A stretch of 64,000 bases of DNA, taken from contig NC_132994.1 in the NCBI RefSeq assembly GCF_048564905.1, forward strand, positions 13,913,652 to 13,977,651, written 5' to 3'. This document shows, piece after piece, positions 12,170 to 24,964 of the stretch; position 1 is the stretch's first letter; every line of letters starts with the position of its first letter. Under the pieces are notes generated by a model. The model saw only the letters and a program-made list of their open reading frames with translations, was not told the DNA's origin and ran no database searches. The stretch comes from Vicugna pacos (taxonomy: Eukaryota > Chordata > Mammalia > Artiodactyla > Camelidae). Made by a program: the position numbers and the translations under genes.

Positions 12170-12432
12170 AAAACCGACTGTGGTTACCAGTGGGGAGGAA
12201 GAGGGAAGGGTAGATTAGGAGTTCGGGATTAACAGATACACATTGCTAAAGCAGATAAACAACAAGGACAGTAGCCCAGGGAACTATACTCAATTTCTTG
12301 TAACAAGCTGTAATGGAAAAGAATATGAAAAAATTTTTATGTATATATGTATAACTGAATAGCTTTGCTGTACACCTGAAACTAACATTGTAAACCGACT
12401 ACCCTTCAATAAAAAGCAAGAATTTTTTAAAA
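12170..12432 (+). mobile_element. L1 3'-end fragment (cetartiodactyl type)
   Basis: Plus-strand 3' UTR with 'GGTTACCAGTGGGGAGGAAG', 'CTGTACACCTGAAACTAACA' and CTTCAATAAA, then an A-rich tail. About 260 bp. Confidence 0.8.
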
Positions 12433-12656
12433 AGATTGAGTCATTAGAGTAAGATACACAGTGGTGTGTAGCAAAAGTTAGCCTGATTTGAAGTACATGA
12501 CTTGATTTACAAAACAAAAAAAGGGCTTTATTTTGCCTTCTAACTCTTTAAATCTTATTTGGCTCACAATAAAAAGAAAACAAAAATAGGTAAATGCACT
12601 TTGTGTAACTCTGTTTAAACATTTATCCACCTAGCAACTGTTCTCATACAGAATAC

Positions 12657-12685
12657 AAAAAAACAAACAAACAAACAAACAAAAA
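12657..12685. repeat. (AAAC)n tract
   Basis: Five to six AAAC units flanked by A runs. Confidence 0.9.
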
Positions 12686-13727
12686 CCAACCCAAAGAACT
12701 AACTGGTACTTTTCCAATTCTTAAGCTAACAATTGTGAAACAATTCACAACTTAAAATTCTAAAGTAACATGCCATCTGTTGCCATGAAACTGAAAGATA
12801 GTGCCTCATTTGGAGACCTTTATTATTAAAGCATGACATTTGGACTTTTGAACTCCTGGTAACTTGCTTTAAAAAAAGCTCTAATTTCTCATTTTGGAAT
12901 ATCTTTAGGATGTTTCATGTTCTTAAAACAGTGATTCCAAAGAAGAATCTGAGGCTCAAATGAAACATAAAGTTAAAATCAATTTGTAAAGTGTTTAATA
13001 GAAATCATGTTGAAGCATTCATAAATTTTAAGTGATTCTCTTAACTTCCTGCTTTGGCTTTATCTTCTTTCCTGCCCGATAGTCCATTTAGGAAGACACA
13101 GCACTTCACATGCTTATTAGGAAAGGGTTTATTCAAATCTGCTTCTCTACTGCAATAACTACATGGCATATATTGGTAATTTATCAGAATACATAATTTA
13201 CTTCTCATCATATATTAATACATCATAATAGGATTTAAAATTTAATTTTACTTGAACAAATATAAATAATCTAAATGTTTGTTACATTCCACCAGATTTC
13301 GCCTTAAAATATCTAATACAGTTACAACACAGAGTGAAGACAGATGTTTTATGCTTGTACATTTCCTGAAGTTGGGGCTTATTTTATGAAGGAAACTTCG
13401 CTGAATAATTTGAGCAGTCGCGTTAACCAAGTTCGGGTCACTTGTTTTACCCAGTCACAAATTTTAAGATTAAACAATCAATATTTAAATCAATATTTAC
13501 ACTGAACAAGAATTCATGTCTGGTTCTCTTTTCTGTGAAGCCATATATCTACTTACTACATTTTTGAGTTTATAGTTAATTTTACAATCTTTAAATTGTT
13601 ATAAAAAATAATACACTTGCAGATTCTAGAAGTCAAACCCTGCTAAAAAGATTTGTGCCAAAAGTTGCCCCCTGATCCTAGCTAAGAGATGATCACTTTC
13701 AGCTCGTTTCTCTTTTTTCATTCAACT

Positions 13728-13905
13728 TATTCTTTGATTGACATAAAAAGCAGTACCTATTTAATGTGTACAACTTGATGACTTTAGGGGTATGAAAACA
13801 CCCATAAAACCATCATCCCTATCAAAGCTACAGACATACCCATCACCCGCCAAAGTATCCTCCTGCCCCTTTATTAGTAGTATTTTGTATATTGTGTGAT
13901 AACAA
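13728..13905 (-). mobile_element. L1M 3' UTR fragment
   Basis: Minus-strand text of the type 'TTAATGTGTACAACTTGATG' with 'CCCATCACC', seen in old L1 3' UTRs. About 175 bp. Confidence 0.6.
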
Positions 13906-14050
13906 CATATGATCCACCCTCATGGCAGACTTTGTACGATCATTGCAGGTGCTCTGCTGAATAATAGATCTCCAGAACTTATTCATGCAAGGTCAGTTAG
14001 TTTGGCCCTTTCCAGTTGACTGAGGAAGTAGCATGTGAGTGCGTACGCAT

Positions 14051-14064
14051 GCACACACGCACGT

Positions 14065-14099
<35 letters not shown>
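14051..14099. repeat. (CA)n microsatellite
   Basis: An AC tract of about 20 units preceded by GCACACACGCACGTG. It creates a chance frame at 14016-14225. Confidence 0.97.
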
Positions 14100-14103
<4 letters not shown>

Positions 14104-17100
14104 CACTGCAGGGAAAGAGGCCATGCTTTGTGAGCTGCAATATGGAAGCCCAGAGTAGAACTGATGGTGAGCCAGTGAGAAGCTGTTCTGTGGTCAGCCT
14201 GATGCTGAGATGCTTTGGGCCATGAGCAAAGCAGCATGCAGAAGTGTACTACAAGCCAGCTGACCCACCATTCCTGAAACTCACCAACGTGGATGACCAA
14301 ATCTAGCTGGAAAAACTTTGTATCGAGGTATAATGGACATACAACATTATATTAGTTTCAGGTGTACAACAGAATGGTTTGGTATTTGTATATACTGTGA
14401 AATGATCACCACAATAAACCTAGTTAACAGCCATCACCATATGTAGTCACAAAAATTTTATAACAGTGCTGTATATTACATCCCCATAACATACTTATTT
14501 TATAATTGAAAGTTAGTATCTTTTGGATCTCTTCTCCCATTTAGGCCATCCCTCACCTCCCACCCCTGGCAACCACCAGTCTGTTCTCTGTATCTATGAG
14601 CTTTTTTCTTGTTTTGTTTGTTTGTTCATTTTGTTCCAGATTACACACATAAGTGAGATCACATAGTATGTCTTTCCTGTCTAACTTATCTCACTTAGCA
14701 CAATGCCCTCAAGGCTCAACCCTGTTGTTGCAAATAGCAAGATTTCCTTCTTTTTATGGCTGAATAATATTCCACTTGCGTGTATATGTGTGTTACATAT
14801 TCTTTATCTATTCATCCATCAGTGGGCACTTAGGTTGTTTCTGTATCGTCACTATTGTAAATAATAGTGCAATGAACATGGGGGTGCATATATATTTTTG
14901 AATTAGTATTTTCACTTTCTTCAGATAAATACCCAGAAATGTAGCTGGATCATATGGTAGTTCTATTTTCAGTCTTTTGAGGAAACTGCATACTGTTTTA
15001 CAGAGTGGCTGCACCAATTTCATTCATTCCTACAAAACAGTGCACAAGGATTCTTTTCTCCACATCCTCACCAACACTTATTTTTTTTTCAATGCTTTTT
15101 TCTTGTTTATTTGATAATAACCATTCTAACAAGTGTGAGTGATAACTCACTGTGGTTTTGATTTCCATTTCCCTGAAGATTAATGATGTTGAGCATCTTT
15201 CCATGTATGTATTGGCCAGCCATCTCTGTGTCTTTGGGAAAATGTCTATTCAGGTCCACTGTCCATTTTTAATCAAAAAACTTTTTTTGCTACTGAGTTC
15301 TTTATACATTTTGAATTATTATCCCCTTATCAGATATATAATTTGCAAATATTTTCTCCAATTCAGTAGATTGCCTTCTCATCTTGATGGTTTATTTTGC
15401 TGTACAGAAACTTTTTAGGTCTATGTAGTCCCACTTCTTTGTTTTTGCTTTTTTGCCTTTCTCTTGGTGCCAAATCCAAATAATCATCACCAACGCCAGT
15501 GTCAAGTAGCTGACTGCCTATGTTTTTTCCCAGGAGTTTTATGGTTTCAGGTATTAAGTTCAAGTCTTTAGTCCATTTTGAGTTAACTTTTGTGTATGGT
15601 GTGGTAGTTGTCATGGTTCATCATTTTGTATGTGGCTATCCAGTTTTCCCAACACCATTTATTGAAGAAACTATCCTCTTCCCACTGTGTAATCTTGGCT
15701 CATTTGTAATCAGTTAAGTTGCCAATGGGCCCTCTATTCTGTTCCATTGATCCAAGTGTCTGTTTTTATGCCAAAACCATACTGTTTTGATTACTATAGC
15801 TTTAAAACCAGGAAGTGTGATACTGCTTTGTTCTTCTTTCTCAAGATTGCTTTGGCTATCCTATTCGAGGAATTTGTGGCTCTGTACACATTTAGGGACT
15901 GATTGTTCTATTTCTGTGAAAAACGCCATTGGAATTTTGATAGGGATTGCATGTGATCGATAGATTGCTTTGGGCAATATGGACATTTTACTAATATTAA
16001 TTCTTCCAATCCTTGTACACAGAGTATCTTTCCATTTATGTGTCTTCTTCCATTTCACCCGTATTTTATTATTTTTAACAGGTCTTAGTTATATTAATCC
16101 CTAGGTGTTTTATTCCTTTTGATGGAATTGTAAATGGAACTTTCTTAATTTCTCTGATACTTTATTATTAATGTATAGAAACGCAACAGATTTTTATATA
16201 TTGATTTTGTATCCTGTAACTATGCAGAATTCATTAGTTTTAACAGTTTTTTGGTGGCATCTTTGGGGATTTACATAAATAATATGTTATCTGCAAAGAG
16301 TGAAGTTTTACTTCTTCCTTTCCAATTTAGATGCTTTTTATTTATTTTTGCCTAATTCCTCTAGTTATAACCTCTAATACTCTGAATAAAAGTGGTGAGA
16401 GTGAGCATCCTTGTTTTAATCCTGATCGTAGAGGAAAAACTGAGCTTTTCCCCATTAAATATGATATTAGTTGTGAGCTTGTCACGTGTGGTCTCTATTA
16501 TCTTGAGGTATGTTCTCTCTAAACCCACTTTGTTGAGGGTTATCACAAATGGATGTTGGATTTTGTCAAATAACTTTCTGCACTTATTCATATGATCATA
16601 TGATATTTATCCTGCATTTTGTTAATGTGGCATAACAAATTGATTGATTGGACCATCCTTGCATCCCTGAAATAAATCCCACTTCATCATGGTGTATGAC
16701 CATTTTAATGTATTGTTGAATTCAGTTTGCTAATATTCTGTAAAGGATTTCTGTATTTGTGTTAATCAGGCCAGTAGTTTTCTTTTGTTGTGACATCCTT
16801 GCCTGGTTGTGGTATCAGAGTAATGCTGGCCTTGTAAAACGAGTTGAAAGTGTTCCCTCCTCTTCTATATGCTGAGGGTTTGAGGATTGGTATTAATTCT
16901 CCTTCAGTGTTTGGTAGAATTCACCAGTGAAGCCCCCTGTTCCTGGCCTTTTGTTTGTTTGGTAGGTTTCTGATTACTGATCCAATCTACTTACTAGTTA
17001 TTGGCCTATTCCGGTTTTCCATTTCTCCATGATTCATTCTTGGTAGGTTGTATGTGTCTAGGAATTTATTCATTTTGTCTAGGTTGTCCTGTTTGTTGGC

Positions 17101-17247
17101 ATATAAATGTTCACAGTAATCTCTTATGATCCTTTGTATTTCTGTGGTATCAGATGTAACGTCCCCTCTTTCATTTTTTATTTTGTTTTGAGTTATCTTT
17201 TTTCTTGGGGAGTAAGTCTATCTAAAGGTTTGCCAATTTTGTTTGTG

Positions 17248-17279
<32 letters not shown>

Positions 17280-17286
17280 TATATAT
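17248..17286. repeat. (TA)n tract within L1
   Basis: TATATA of about 20 bp followed by ACACACATATACATATATATA. Confidence 0.9.
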
Positions 17287-17399
17287 AATGAACAGCTTAG
17301 TTTCATTGATTTTTTAAATTGTCTTTTAAGTCTCTAATTTATTTCCACTCTAATCTTTATTTCCTTCTTTCTGCTAACTTTGGACTTCGTTGCCCCTTT

Positions 17400-17436
17400 T
17401 TCTTTCTTTCTTTCTTTTTTTTTTTTTTTTTTTTTA
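17400..17436. repeat. (TTTC)n followed by poly-T
   Basis: TTTC units run into about 20 T within the L1. Confidence 0.9.
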
Positions 17437-17885
17437 GTGTTTTTGAGGTGTAAAGTTGGACTGAGATGTTTGTTTCTTGATGTAGGCATTTATTGTTATA
17501 AACTTCCTTTTTAGAACTGCTTTGGTTGCATTACATAAGTTTTAGTGTTGTATTTCTGTGTCATTTTTCTCAAGCACCTTTTTTACTTTAATTTCTTCTT
17601 TGATCCATTTGTTATTCAGTAGCATGTTGTTTAATATCCATATATTTATGAATGTCCCAGTTTCTTCTTGTAGTTGAATTCTAATTTCATACTATTGTGG
17701 TTGGAAAAGATGCTTGAAATGATTTCTGTCTTCTTAAATTTATTAGGACTTGCTCTGTAGCCTAACATATGATCTATCCTGGAGAATGTTCCATTTGCAC
17801 TTGTGAAGAATATACATCCTGTTGCTTTTAGATGGAATGCTCTGTATGTATCTGTTAATTCAATCTAGTCGATTAACATGTCTTT

Positions 17886-18256
17886 TAAGCCCAGTGTTTC
17901 CAAACATTTTCTTTCTGGATGCTCTATGGAAAAAGATGTTTTTCTTAATAGCAAGTTATAATTAGAACTAGTGGATTTTAGGGCACCTAAGGAAATTTCT
18001 GAAGAAAATTTTAAGCCTACTAAATATTTAAATTTTTTTTAAAAGTAAGCAATTTACAAATATCCCCCTTTTGTTATCAACTAAGGAAAGCCCCCTCATT
18101 TGGTAATAAAATCTAAGGCTTTTAAATTTATATAGCAAGTGATTTCCACTCTCTTCCAATCACAAACCTTTACTGCAGTATGGAAAGTAATTCTGCCTAG
18201 ATTATCAAGCCTACGCATATATCTCCCCTCTTCTTTCACCTCATAGTATCTGTCTT
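17886..18256. other. Between L1 and MER5A, possible old DNA-transposon piece
   Basis: Starts with CAGTGTTTCCAAACATTTTC, which recalls hAT terminal repeats, but I cannot match the rest. Confidence 0.25.
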
Positions 18257-18446
18257 CAGTGATGCGGTTTTTAAACTTCAGCATGCATCAGAATCACCTG
18301 GAGGGCTTGTTAAAATATTGATTTTTGGATCCACTCCCTACATTTTGGATTCCATAGAACTGGAGTGAAGCTCAATAATTAGCATTTCTCGTAAGTTCCC
18401 AGTGATGCTGATGTTGTTAATGTGGAGAACAAACTGAGAGCCACTG
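18257..18446 (+). mobile_element. MER5A-type hAT (Charlie) non-autonomous DNA transposon
   Basis: It contains 'GCATCAGAATCACCTGGAGG' followed by GCTTGTTAAAA, and closes with GAGAGCCACTG. The ends are inverted: CAGTG at the left and CCACTG at the right. Its length, 190 bp, is close to the usual 189 bp of MER5A. No coding capacity. Ancient and fixed. Confidence 0.85.
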
Positions 18447-18669
18447 ATCTATGATTAGCCTCAATTTCTTTCCCATAATTTGAGAGAAATAAATAGTACT
18501 TGTTCTTCTTTCCAACAAGTTTTACTTTGTACTCGATTCCATCTTCATCCTCATTTTGCAGTTATTTCTTCTTTTCCCAGCAACTCCAGTCTCTTCTATA
18601 TGCACTGACTTCTCACTTGCTTTCTTGATGCATAGACTTCCATTTTTTAAAACACAAAACAAGTGCCCC

Positions 18670-18713
18670 ATCTACCATTTCTGTCTCATTCATCTACCAT
18701 TTCTGTCTCATTC
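18670..18713. repeat. 22-bp tandem duplication, two perfect copies
   Basis: The unit at 18670-18691 (ATCTACCATTTCTGTCTCAT plus TC) is repeated without change at 18692-18713. Confidence 0.95.
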
Positions 18714-18809
18714 ATCTGCCTGTTAACTGCCAAACTTCTATATAAAATATCCTTGAAATAAAACCTCTACCTACTCTCACCTTTCATCATTACTTGGGTC
18801 ATCTCTGAA

Positions 18810-19290
18810 TCAGTTAGTCCCAGCAGGAAACAGACAGCAGTCTCAACTTAGGCAAATTGGGTGAAGTGTGGGCAGGATGTAGGGAAACTACAACGGACAA
18901 TGCAGTAACCTGGGTTAGAAACAATGGAAAATCTCCTGCCATTCCTAGATCTGAATGGGTGAAAGAAAGCAACATTGACCAGCATCTGCAGACAGAGTGC
19001 TGTGCGGGAAGTGAGCTGCCTGACAGGAGCTGTGACCTTCCTGTGAGGAGTGTAGCTCATAGCAACTCCATGGAGGTGGTGATGTGTGTTTGCGGGGGAG
19101 CTTCTTACTCTCCTCCAGTCAATATGCTGATATTATGCTAGTGCTCCCAACTGGCTAATGTAACCAGAAGCCAGAGGAAAAAATGAGCTGGTTGATGAAG
19201 TCCTAAGAGTTCAACCTCAAAAGATATAATAGTGGGGACAAGAACAGAATGGATCTGAGGTGCCAATAGAAGGTATCCAGCTTGGTTCAC
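18810..19290. repeat. Old interspersed repeat, family not resolved
   Basis: A moderately GC-rich 480-bp stretch starting with AGTCCCAGCAGGAAACAGA and ending near GGTATCCAGC. The wording recurs in mammalian genomes as I recall it, but I cannot name the family. Opposed open frames of 94 and 70 codons (18857-19141 plus, 19060-18848 minus) lie in it and show no recognisable protein. Confidence 0.4.
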
Positions 19291-19429
19291 CCCTTTTGCT
19301 CTTCAGCATCTATTCATGTTCTTTATTTAGGTAACAAATTTGTATCCTCAACATAGGAAACATACAAAGTCCTGTAAGCTACCATTTCATAAGAGGTTGA
19401 TGTCAATTCAGTCATATTCTTCTCTTGAA

Positions 19430-20330
19430 TGCCATAAAACTTTCTCTAGGATAGACCATATATTAGATAAAAGATGTCTTAATAAATTTAAAATTACTTG
19501 AAACAATACAAAATAAGTTCTCCAAATTTAATAAAATTAAATTAGAAATCAACAACAAAAGGATATTGGGGAAAATTCCCAAATATTTTGAAATTAAATA
19601 ATACAACTTTAGAGTAATCCCTGGTTCAAACAGGAAATCAAAAATAAATTTTTAAATATTTTGAACTGAATGAAAATGAAAGTACAACATCTAACAACTT
19701 AGGGAATGCAGCTAAAATAGTGCTTACTGGTAAATTTACAGCTTTAAATGCCTATATTTGGAAAGAAGATCTTAAATCAGTAATTAAAGCTTAAACATCT
19801 AGAAAAAGAACAGCAAATTAAAGCTAAAGCAAGGAGAAAAAAAGGAAATAATAAAGATCAGGGTTGAAACAAATGGGAAAAAGAAAAATAGAGAAAAGAT
19901 CAAAGGAAACCCCAAAGTTGGTTCTCTGGAACAATAAAGGGGATATGGTCAAGGGGAAAAAAGGAGAAACAGACTACTAAAATCAAGAATGAAAGTGGGG
20001 ACCTCACCACCAACGTTACAAAAATTGAAAGGATTAGATGGAAATGCTGTGAACAACTTTATGCCAACAAACCAGACGATTTAGATGAACTGGAAAAATT
20101 CCTAGAGACATAAATAATTGAAAATGACTCAGATATAGAAAATCTTAACAGACCTGTAACATGTAAAGAGAAAGTAACTGAATTAATAATTAAAAATTGT
20201 CCCACAAAGAAAAGCCCATACTCAGATGGCTTCCTTGGTTAATTCTATGAAACATTTAAATAAATAATGTCAATCTTTATAAACATTTCCAGAACACAGA
20301 AGAGAGCCTACTTCTCAATTCATTCTGAGG
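19430..20330 (+). mobile_element. Outer L1, left half (ORF2 endonuclease to early RT)
   Basis: Plus-strand L1 ORF2 text begins with RIDHI-like endonuclease sequence near 19440. It continues through the linker into the RT start (about 20200-20330, similar to 'YFSIHSEA'). The same element resumes at 21969 with the next piece of ORF2, so a younger L1 sits inside it. Many stops; inactive. Confidence 0.8.
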
Positions 20331-20338
20331 CCATTATT

Positions 20339-21960
20339 TTTTTGTATAGTTGATTTACAATGCTGTGTTAGTTTTTAGTGTACAGTATAGTGATTCACTT
20401 ATATGTATTTTTCCTAGTCTTTTTCATTATAGGTTATTTACAAGCTATTGAATATAGTTCCCTATGCTATACAGTAGGACCCTATCTATTTTATATATAG
20501 TATGTTGTATCTGCTAATCTCAAACTCCTAATTTATTCCCCCCCACCCACCCAATTTCCCCTTTGGTAGCTGTAAGTTTGTTTTCTGAGTCTTTCTGTTT
20601 TGTAAAGAAAAGTTCATTTGTGTCATTTTTTAAAGATTCCACATATAAGTGATATATGATATTTGTCTTTCTCTGACTTACTTCACTTAGTGTAATAATC
20701 TCTAGGTCCATCCATGTTGCTGCAAATGGCATTATTTCCTTCTTTTTTATGGCTGAGTAGTCCATTGTATATATACACCACAACTTCTTTATCCAGTCAT
20801 CTGTGGGACATTTAGGTTGCTTCTTTGTCTTGGCTATCGGAAATGGTGTTGCTGTGAACATTGGGATACATGTATCTTTTTGAATTAGTTTTCTCTGGGT
20901 ATATGCCTAGGAGTGGGATTGCTAGATCATATGGTAACTCTATTTTTAGTGTTTTAAGGAACCCCCATACTGTTTTCCACAGTGGCTGCACCAAATTACA
21001 TTCCCAGCAGCGGAGGAGGGTTCTCTTTTCTCTAAACCTTCTCCAGCATTTATCATTTGTGGACTTTTGAATGATGGCCATTCTGACTGGTATAAGGTGA
21101 TATCTCAATGTAGTTTTGATTTGCATTTCTCTGATAATTGGCAATATTGAGCATCTTTTCATGGTCATCTGTATGTCTTCACTGGAGAAATGTCTGTTTA
21201 GGGTCTTTTGCCCATTTTTTTGCTTGGGTTGTTAGTCTTTTTGTTATTGAGTTGTATGAGCTGTTTCTATATTCTGGAACTTAAGCTCCTGTCAGTCCTG
21301 TCATTTGAAAATATTTTCTCCCATTCTATAGGTTGTCTTTTTGTTTATGGTTTCCTTTGCTGTGCAAAAGCTTGTAAGTTTAGTTAGGTCCCATTTGTTT
21401 ATTCTTGCTTTTATTCCTGTTGCCTGGATAGACTGCCCTAGGAGAATATTGCTAAGATTTGTCAGATAATGTTTTGCCTATGTTTTCTTCTAGGAGGCTT
21501 ATCATGTCTTATCTTACATGTTTAAGTATTTAAGTGTATGGTGTGAGGGAGTGTTCTAACTTCATTAATTTACATGCAGCAGTCTAGTTCTCCCAACACC
21601 ATTTGCCAAAAAGACTGTCTTTTCTCCATCGTATAGTCTTGCCTCCTTTGTCGAAGATTAACTGACAGTAGGTGTCTGGGCTTAGTTCTGGGCTCTTTAT
21701 TCTGTTCCATTGATCCATATGTCTGTTTTTGTGCCAATACCATGCTGTTTTAATTACTGTAGCTTTGTAGTATTATCTGAAGCCTGAAAGGGTTATGCCT
21801 CCAGCTTCAATCTTTTTTTTCAGTATTGCTTTGGCAGTTCTAGGTCTTCTGTGGTTATATATAAATTTTAGGATTATTTGTCCTAGTTCTGTGAAAAATG
21901 TCCTGGGTAATTTGATAGGGATCACATTAAATCTGTAGATTGTTTTGGTATGGTATAAAA
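20339..21960 (-). mobile_element. Inner L1, 5'-truncated, nested in an older L1
   Basis: Cetartiodactyl-type L1 3' end at the left (20339-20570), then minus-strand ORF2 C-terminus and part of RT. Two longer minus-strand frames (21168-20812 and 20861-20520, 118 and 113 codons) are ORF2 remnants. An 8-bp direct repeat CCATTATT flanks it (20331-20338 and 21961-21968), fitting a target-site duplication, with a T run (the poly-A tail on minus) just inside the left copy. It looks younger than its host by its longer open frames. Confidence 0.85.
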
Positions 21961-21968
21961 CCATTATT

Positions 21969-22095
21969 AAATTGATTCCAAAGCTAGAGAAAGACAGCAA
22001 GAGGAAAAAAAACCACAGACCAATACCATGAATTACAGAAGCGAAAAATCTTGCATGAAATATTAGCAGTCAAATCCAGCACCTCTTTCCAGGGT
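21969..22095 (+). mobile_element. Outer L1, right piece (continues 19430-20330)
   Basis: This resumes the plus-strand ORF2 with the family segment [15 protein letters not shown] (about 21985-22025), then text of the type 'ILANRIQ'. It joins colinearly to the left half once the inner L1 is ignored. The match fades after about 22095. Confidence 0.75.
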
Positions 22096-22239
22096 GCTAT
22101 TAGTGGTCCACTTCTTACGAGTAAATTACTGAACTAAACATTTTTGTCTTGTGCACTTAATCTGTTTTGTGTTACGGTTCAAGATTTAAACACATAAGAA
22201 AGAAAAGAATGCCTAGTCTATCTATGCCTTCAAAATATA

Positions 22240-22780
22240 AATGATTTAGTAAAAGATAAAGGCTAACAGAAAAATGTAACACAGTACGACAAGTTCCCTA
22301 AAAGGAATACAGTGTTGAGAGGAAATGGGAGCATAATTGATCCATGAATGCTACTGGTTTTATTTTATTTTTGAGGGCATATGAGAAGAAAAAAGCCAAG
22401 AAAAACTTTATAAAGGAAATAGAACTGGGGTTGCCTTCATCATAAATGGGTACAATTTCTACAGGTGAGGAGAAAGAAACATTTAGGTAGAGATCTGCAT
22501 GAGCAAAGCTTGAAGCCCATTTGGGAGAATCATCAGGTCAGATTTGGCTCAATCACTACATGTATAGATCCAAAACAATTTTTTTTCGCTTGAAGGCCAA
22601 GCTGAGGAAGTATGAACTTACTTGAAGTATAGAGGGAGTAACTTAAATTTTCAGAGCGGGAAAGAGACAAGATGTACACTCTGGGGGTATTAGTTTGAGG
22701 AGTTTAGTTAAGGAGTTTAACATCTTTAACCAAGGAGATGGAGAATGGGGTAGCAGTTACAGAGCTCAACAGGTAAGGGA
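22240..22780 (+). repeat. Probable ancient repeat of the same type as 32965-34200
   Basis: Text such as GAGCAAAGCTTGAAGCCC (22502) and 'AACTTTATAAAGGAAATAG' resembles the same mammalian-wide repeat. Diverged and low confidence. Confidence 0.3.
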
Positions 22781-24964
22781 CTTCAGCAGTCAAGTGGTTC
22801 TCAACCACTTCCTCAGCCTTTCAGGAGCTGGAGAGATTGACACTATTTTCATGACAAGTTATTTGCATTTTCCAATCTCAGTCATGTTTTCCAGACATAT
22901 GTTACCACAACAGATTACATGAAGAAGCAGATGAGAATCTTAGGAGTTCTCTATTAAACGTGGCAGTAAAGACCTAAATCTAAAATACTGTTACGTATTT
23001 TTATATATGAAAATATAAAACAAGACCATTCTTGTTTTGTAAAAGTTACATTTTCATTAAAAATGTCATTTATGTTAGTGTTGGTTTATGATTTTTAAAT
23101 GAATTAAATGTTTAAAGTTTATTCTAATTTGGAATACATTAAATATGACTAGATATAATCAGTATAAACAAAAGCTCTTCAGGGCCCTCAGTAATTTTAA
23201 TCTGAATAAAGGGGTCCTGACACTAAAAAGTCTGAGAGATTTTGGAAAGACTTAAGGACATATAAGTATTACTATTACTCTAGTAATTATTTATACTACC
23301 TATTTATATTACTATAGTAATTACAGTAACTACTACTATAGTAATAGTGATTAGAATGAAATGGAAAGAATTAAATAAAAGATATTGTAGTGACAGAATT
23401 GATAGGAGTTGGACAGTAAATGTGGGGGCAAAATGGGGAGGGACACAAAGAAGAATCCAAAAGTTCAGCCTGAACGACTTGTGACAATGACAGATAAGAG
23501 AAATAAGAGAGACGGAATTGAGGTAAGAGAAAATAAAAAAGATCGGAGACTTTGAGGATGGCAAGAAAGCAGCCGACTAGGGACATCTAAGAAAATTAAG
23601 TAGGTATACGGGGTCTAAGATAGACTTTGATGGTGATGTGTGCAGGAAAGACCGGTTGCTGTGGCATCTTACATGATTCTGCATCATCTCCTGCAAAAAA
23701 GATACATAAACATTACCGTGAATATCTTGCGTCACTTGTTCTCAGTTCCTTGGTGGAAGTTTGTTGTAGTCTGTTCTTAAAACATCTCTTATACTGCCAA
23801 TTCTGGGAGCTTCTGGGTTACATTTATTTTTACTAAGTGCTTTTTACTGTTTTCTTTGTCTTGGCTGAACTGCTATAGACAACTAGCAGTTTCTAAGAGG
23901 CAGTCTCCTGTAGTTGTAGGGGAACCAGACTGAAAAGACAGAAGACTTCATTCTCATTAATTACCTTCTCTTGAGTTCACTCACTTTCGTCAGTTTATAA
24001 ACTAAAGAGAACATACAAGGTTGATCTATTAGACTTCTTCAGATTGAAAATTTTACGAATCAGATATCAACCCTCGTAAACAAAAAAATACATCCCAGCC
24101 TCCAAAGGAGTTATAACCAACCCAGATAATAATTAGCAATATCTTTCTCAACTGACTGAATCTGATCTTGTTTCTCTATAAAGCAGAATTGTCTTAAATT
24201 TAGTTTAAAAGCTACGTCTTTAGAACTTAACAGGAAGTTCTGAATCCTAGTATTTTGTTGGCAAATGTGACTTGACTTGAATGGTAGACTTCTTGATTTT
24301 GCAAATCTAAGCATATTTGCTCTGACACCTCTACCCGCATACCCACTTCCCCATATAACTATCACCTTTCCAGGCTAAGGAGTTCTGTCATTGTTTTGGC
24401 CAATCTTGAAAACCTCTCTGTCCCACTGATCCCTTATATTACCCATTTCTGGATTCTACTAAGTCTTGAAGTTATAGGATCAAAGATTAATTAATTATTG
24501 TAGGCCAGAATAATGTTAGGAAAAAACCCATCACTTTCCTGGGCTTTTTGGTCACAGTGTATCAGGCTGCTATCTTCATGGGATCATTTATAAATTATAG
24601 TTTATAGTGGTGCTTACCTTTCATTTTACTAGAAAAAGAAAAAATTTTTTCAAAGGAAATTTTATATAATAGCCCACTATGTAAAAGTCATTCAGTGCTC
24701 TGAATGAGGCTTGTAAAGACCCAAAGCCCACTCCCCCTCGCCACAGCAACATCAATAAAACAGTACAAAATTCACTGCTGCTCAATTTACTCAAACATAC
24801 ATAATATAAAAGTTTTCACACGTGCATTTTAGGAAAACTGCCCTTTTTTAAGCAGTTAAGGAATGGACAGAACCATCAACTTCAACAAATACTGGCTACA
24901 ACATATGATATCAGGAGGAATCATTAGTAATTCCTCCTATAACAGATGTCAGCATAGCACAAGA
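22781..24964. other. Region just downstream of IBTK, nothing clear
   Basis: AT-rich. A possible ancient repeat lies at 23350-23640. No gene-like frame. The stretch 24000-24960 directly follows the IBTK 3' end in transcription direction. Confidence 0.4.
23265..23352. repeat. ATT/ACT-rich imperfect trinucleotide tract
   Basis: Alternating ACTATT/AGTAATT text with several short internal inverted matches such as ACTATAGTAAT. Confidence 0.75.

Larger units (their letters stand above)
9766..13727. other. Intergenic, AT-rich
   Basis: It contains the MIR pieces and the L1 3' end listed separately. Otherwise nothing is recognised. A GC bump with CpGs at 11400-11470 is not explained. Confidence 0.4.
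14320..17885 (-). mobile_element. 5'-truncated L1 (L1M type), about 3.5 kb
   Basis: The 3' UTR lies at the left (14320-14700: text of the type 'GGTATAATGGACATACAACA'). ORF2 then runs rightward on the minus strand. 14700-15300 is the ORF2 C-terminus, 15300-17100 the reverse transcriptase, and 17500-17885 the endonuclease end. Several short open frames on both strands between 14.8 and 17.3 kb belong to it. ORF2 is broken by many stops. Internal (TA)n and T-rich tracts at 17248-17286 and 17400-17436 are later expansions. Its 5' end is cut inside the endonuclease region. Confidence 0.85.

Noticed and set aside
18857-19141. 94-codon plus frame opposite a 70-codon minus frame
   Set aside because: It lies in a probable old repeat and resembles no protein.
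20520-21168. Two minus-strand frames of more than 110 codons
   Set aside because: They match the C-terminal part and RT of L1 ORF2, not a host gene.
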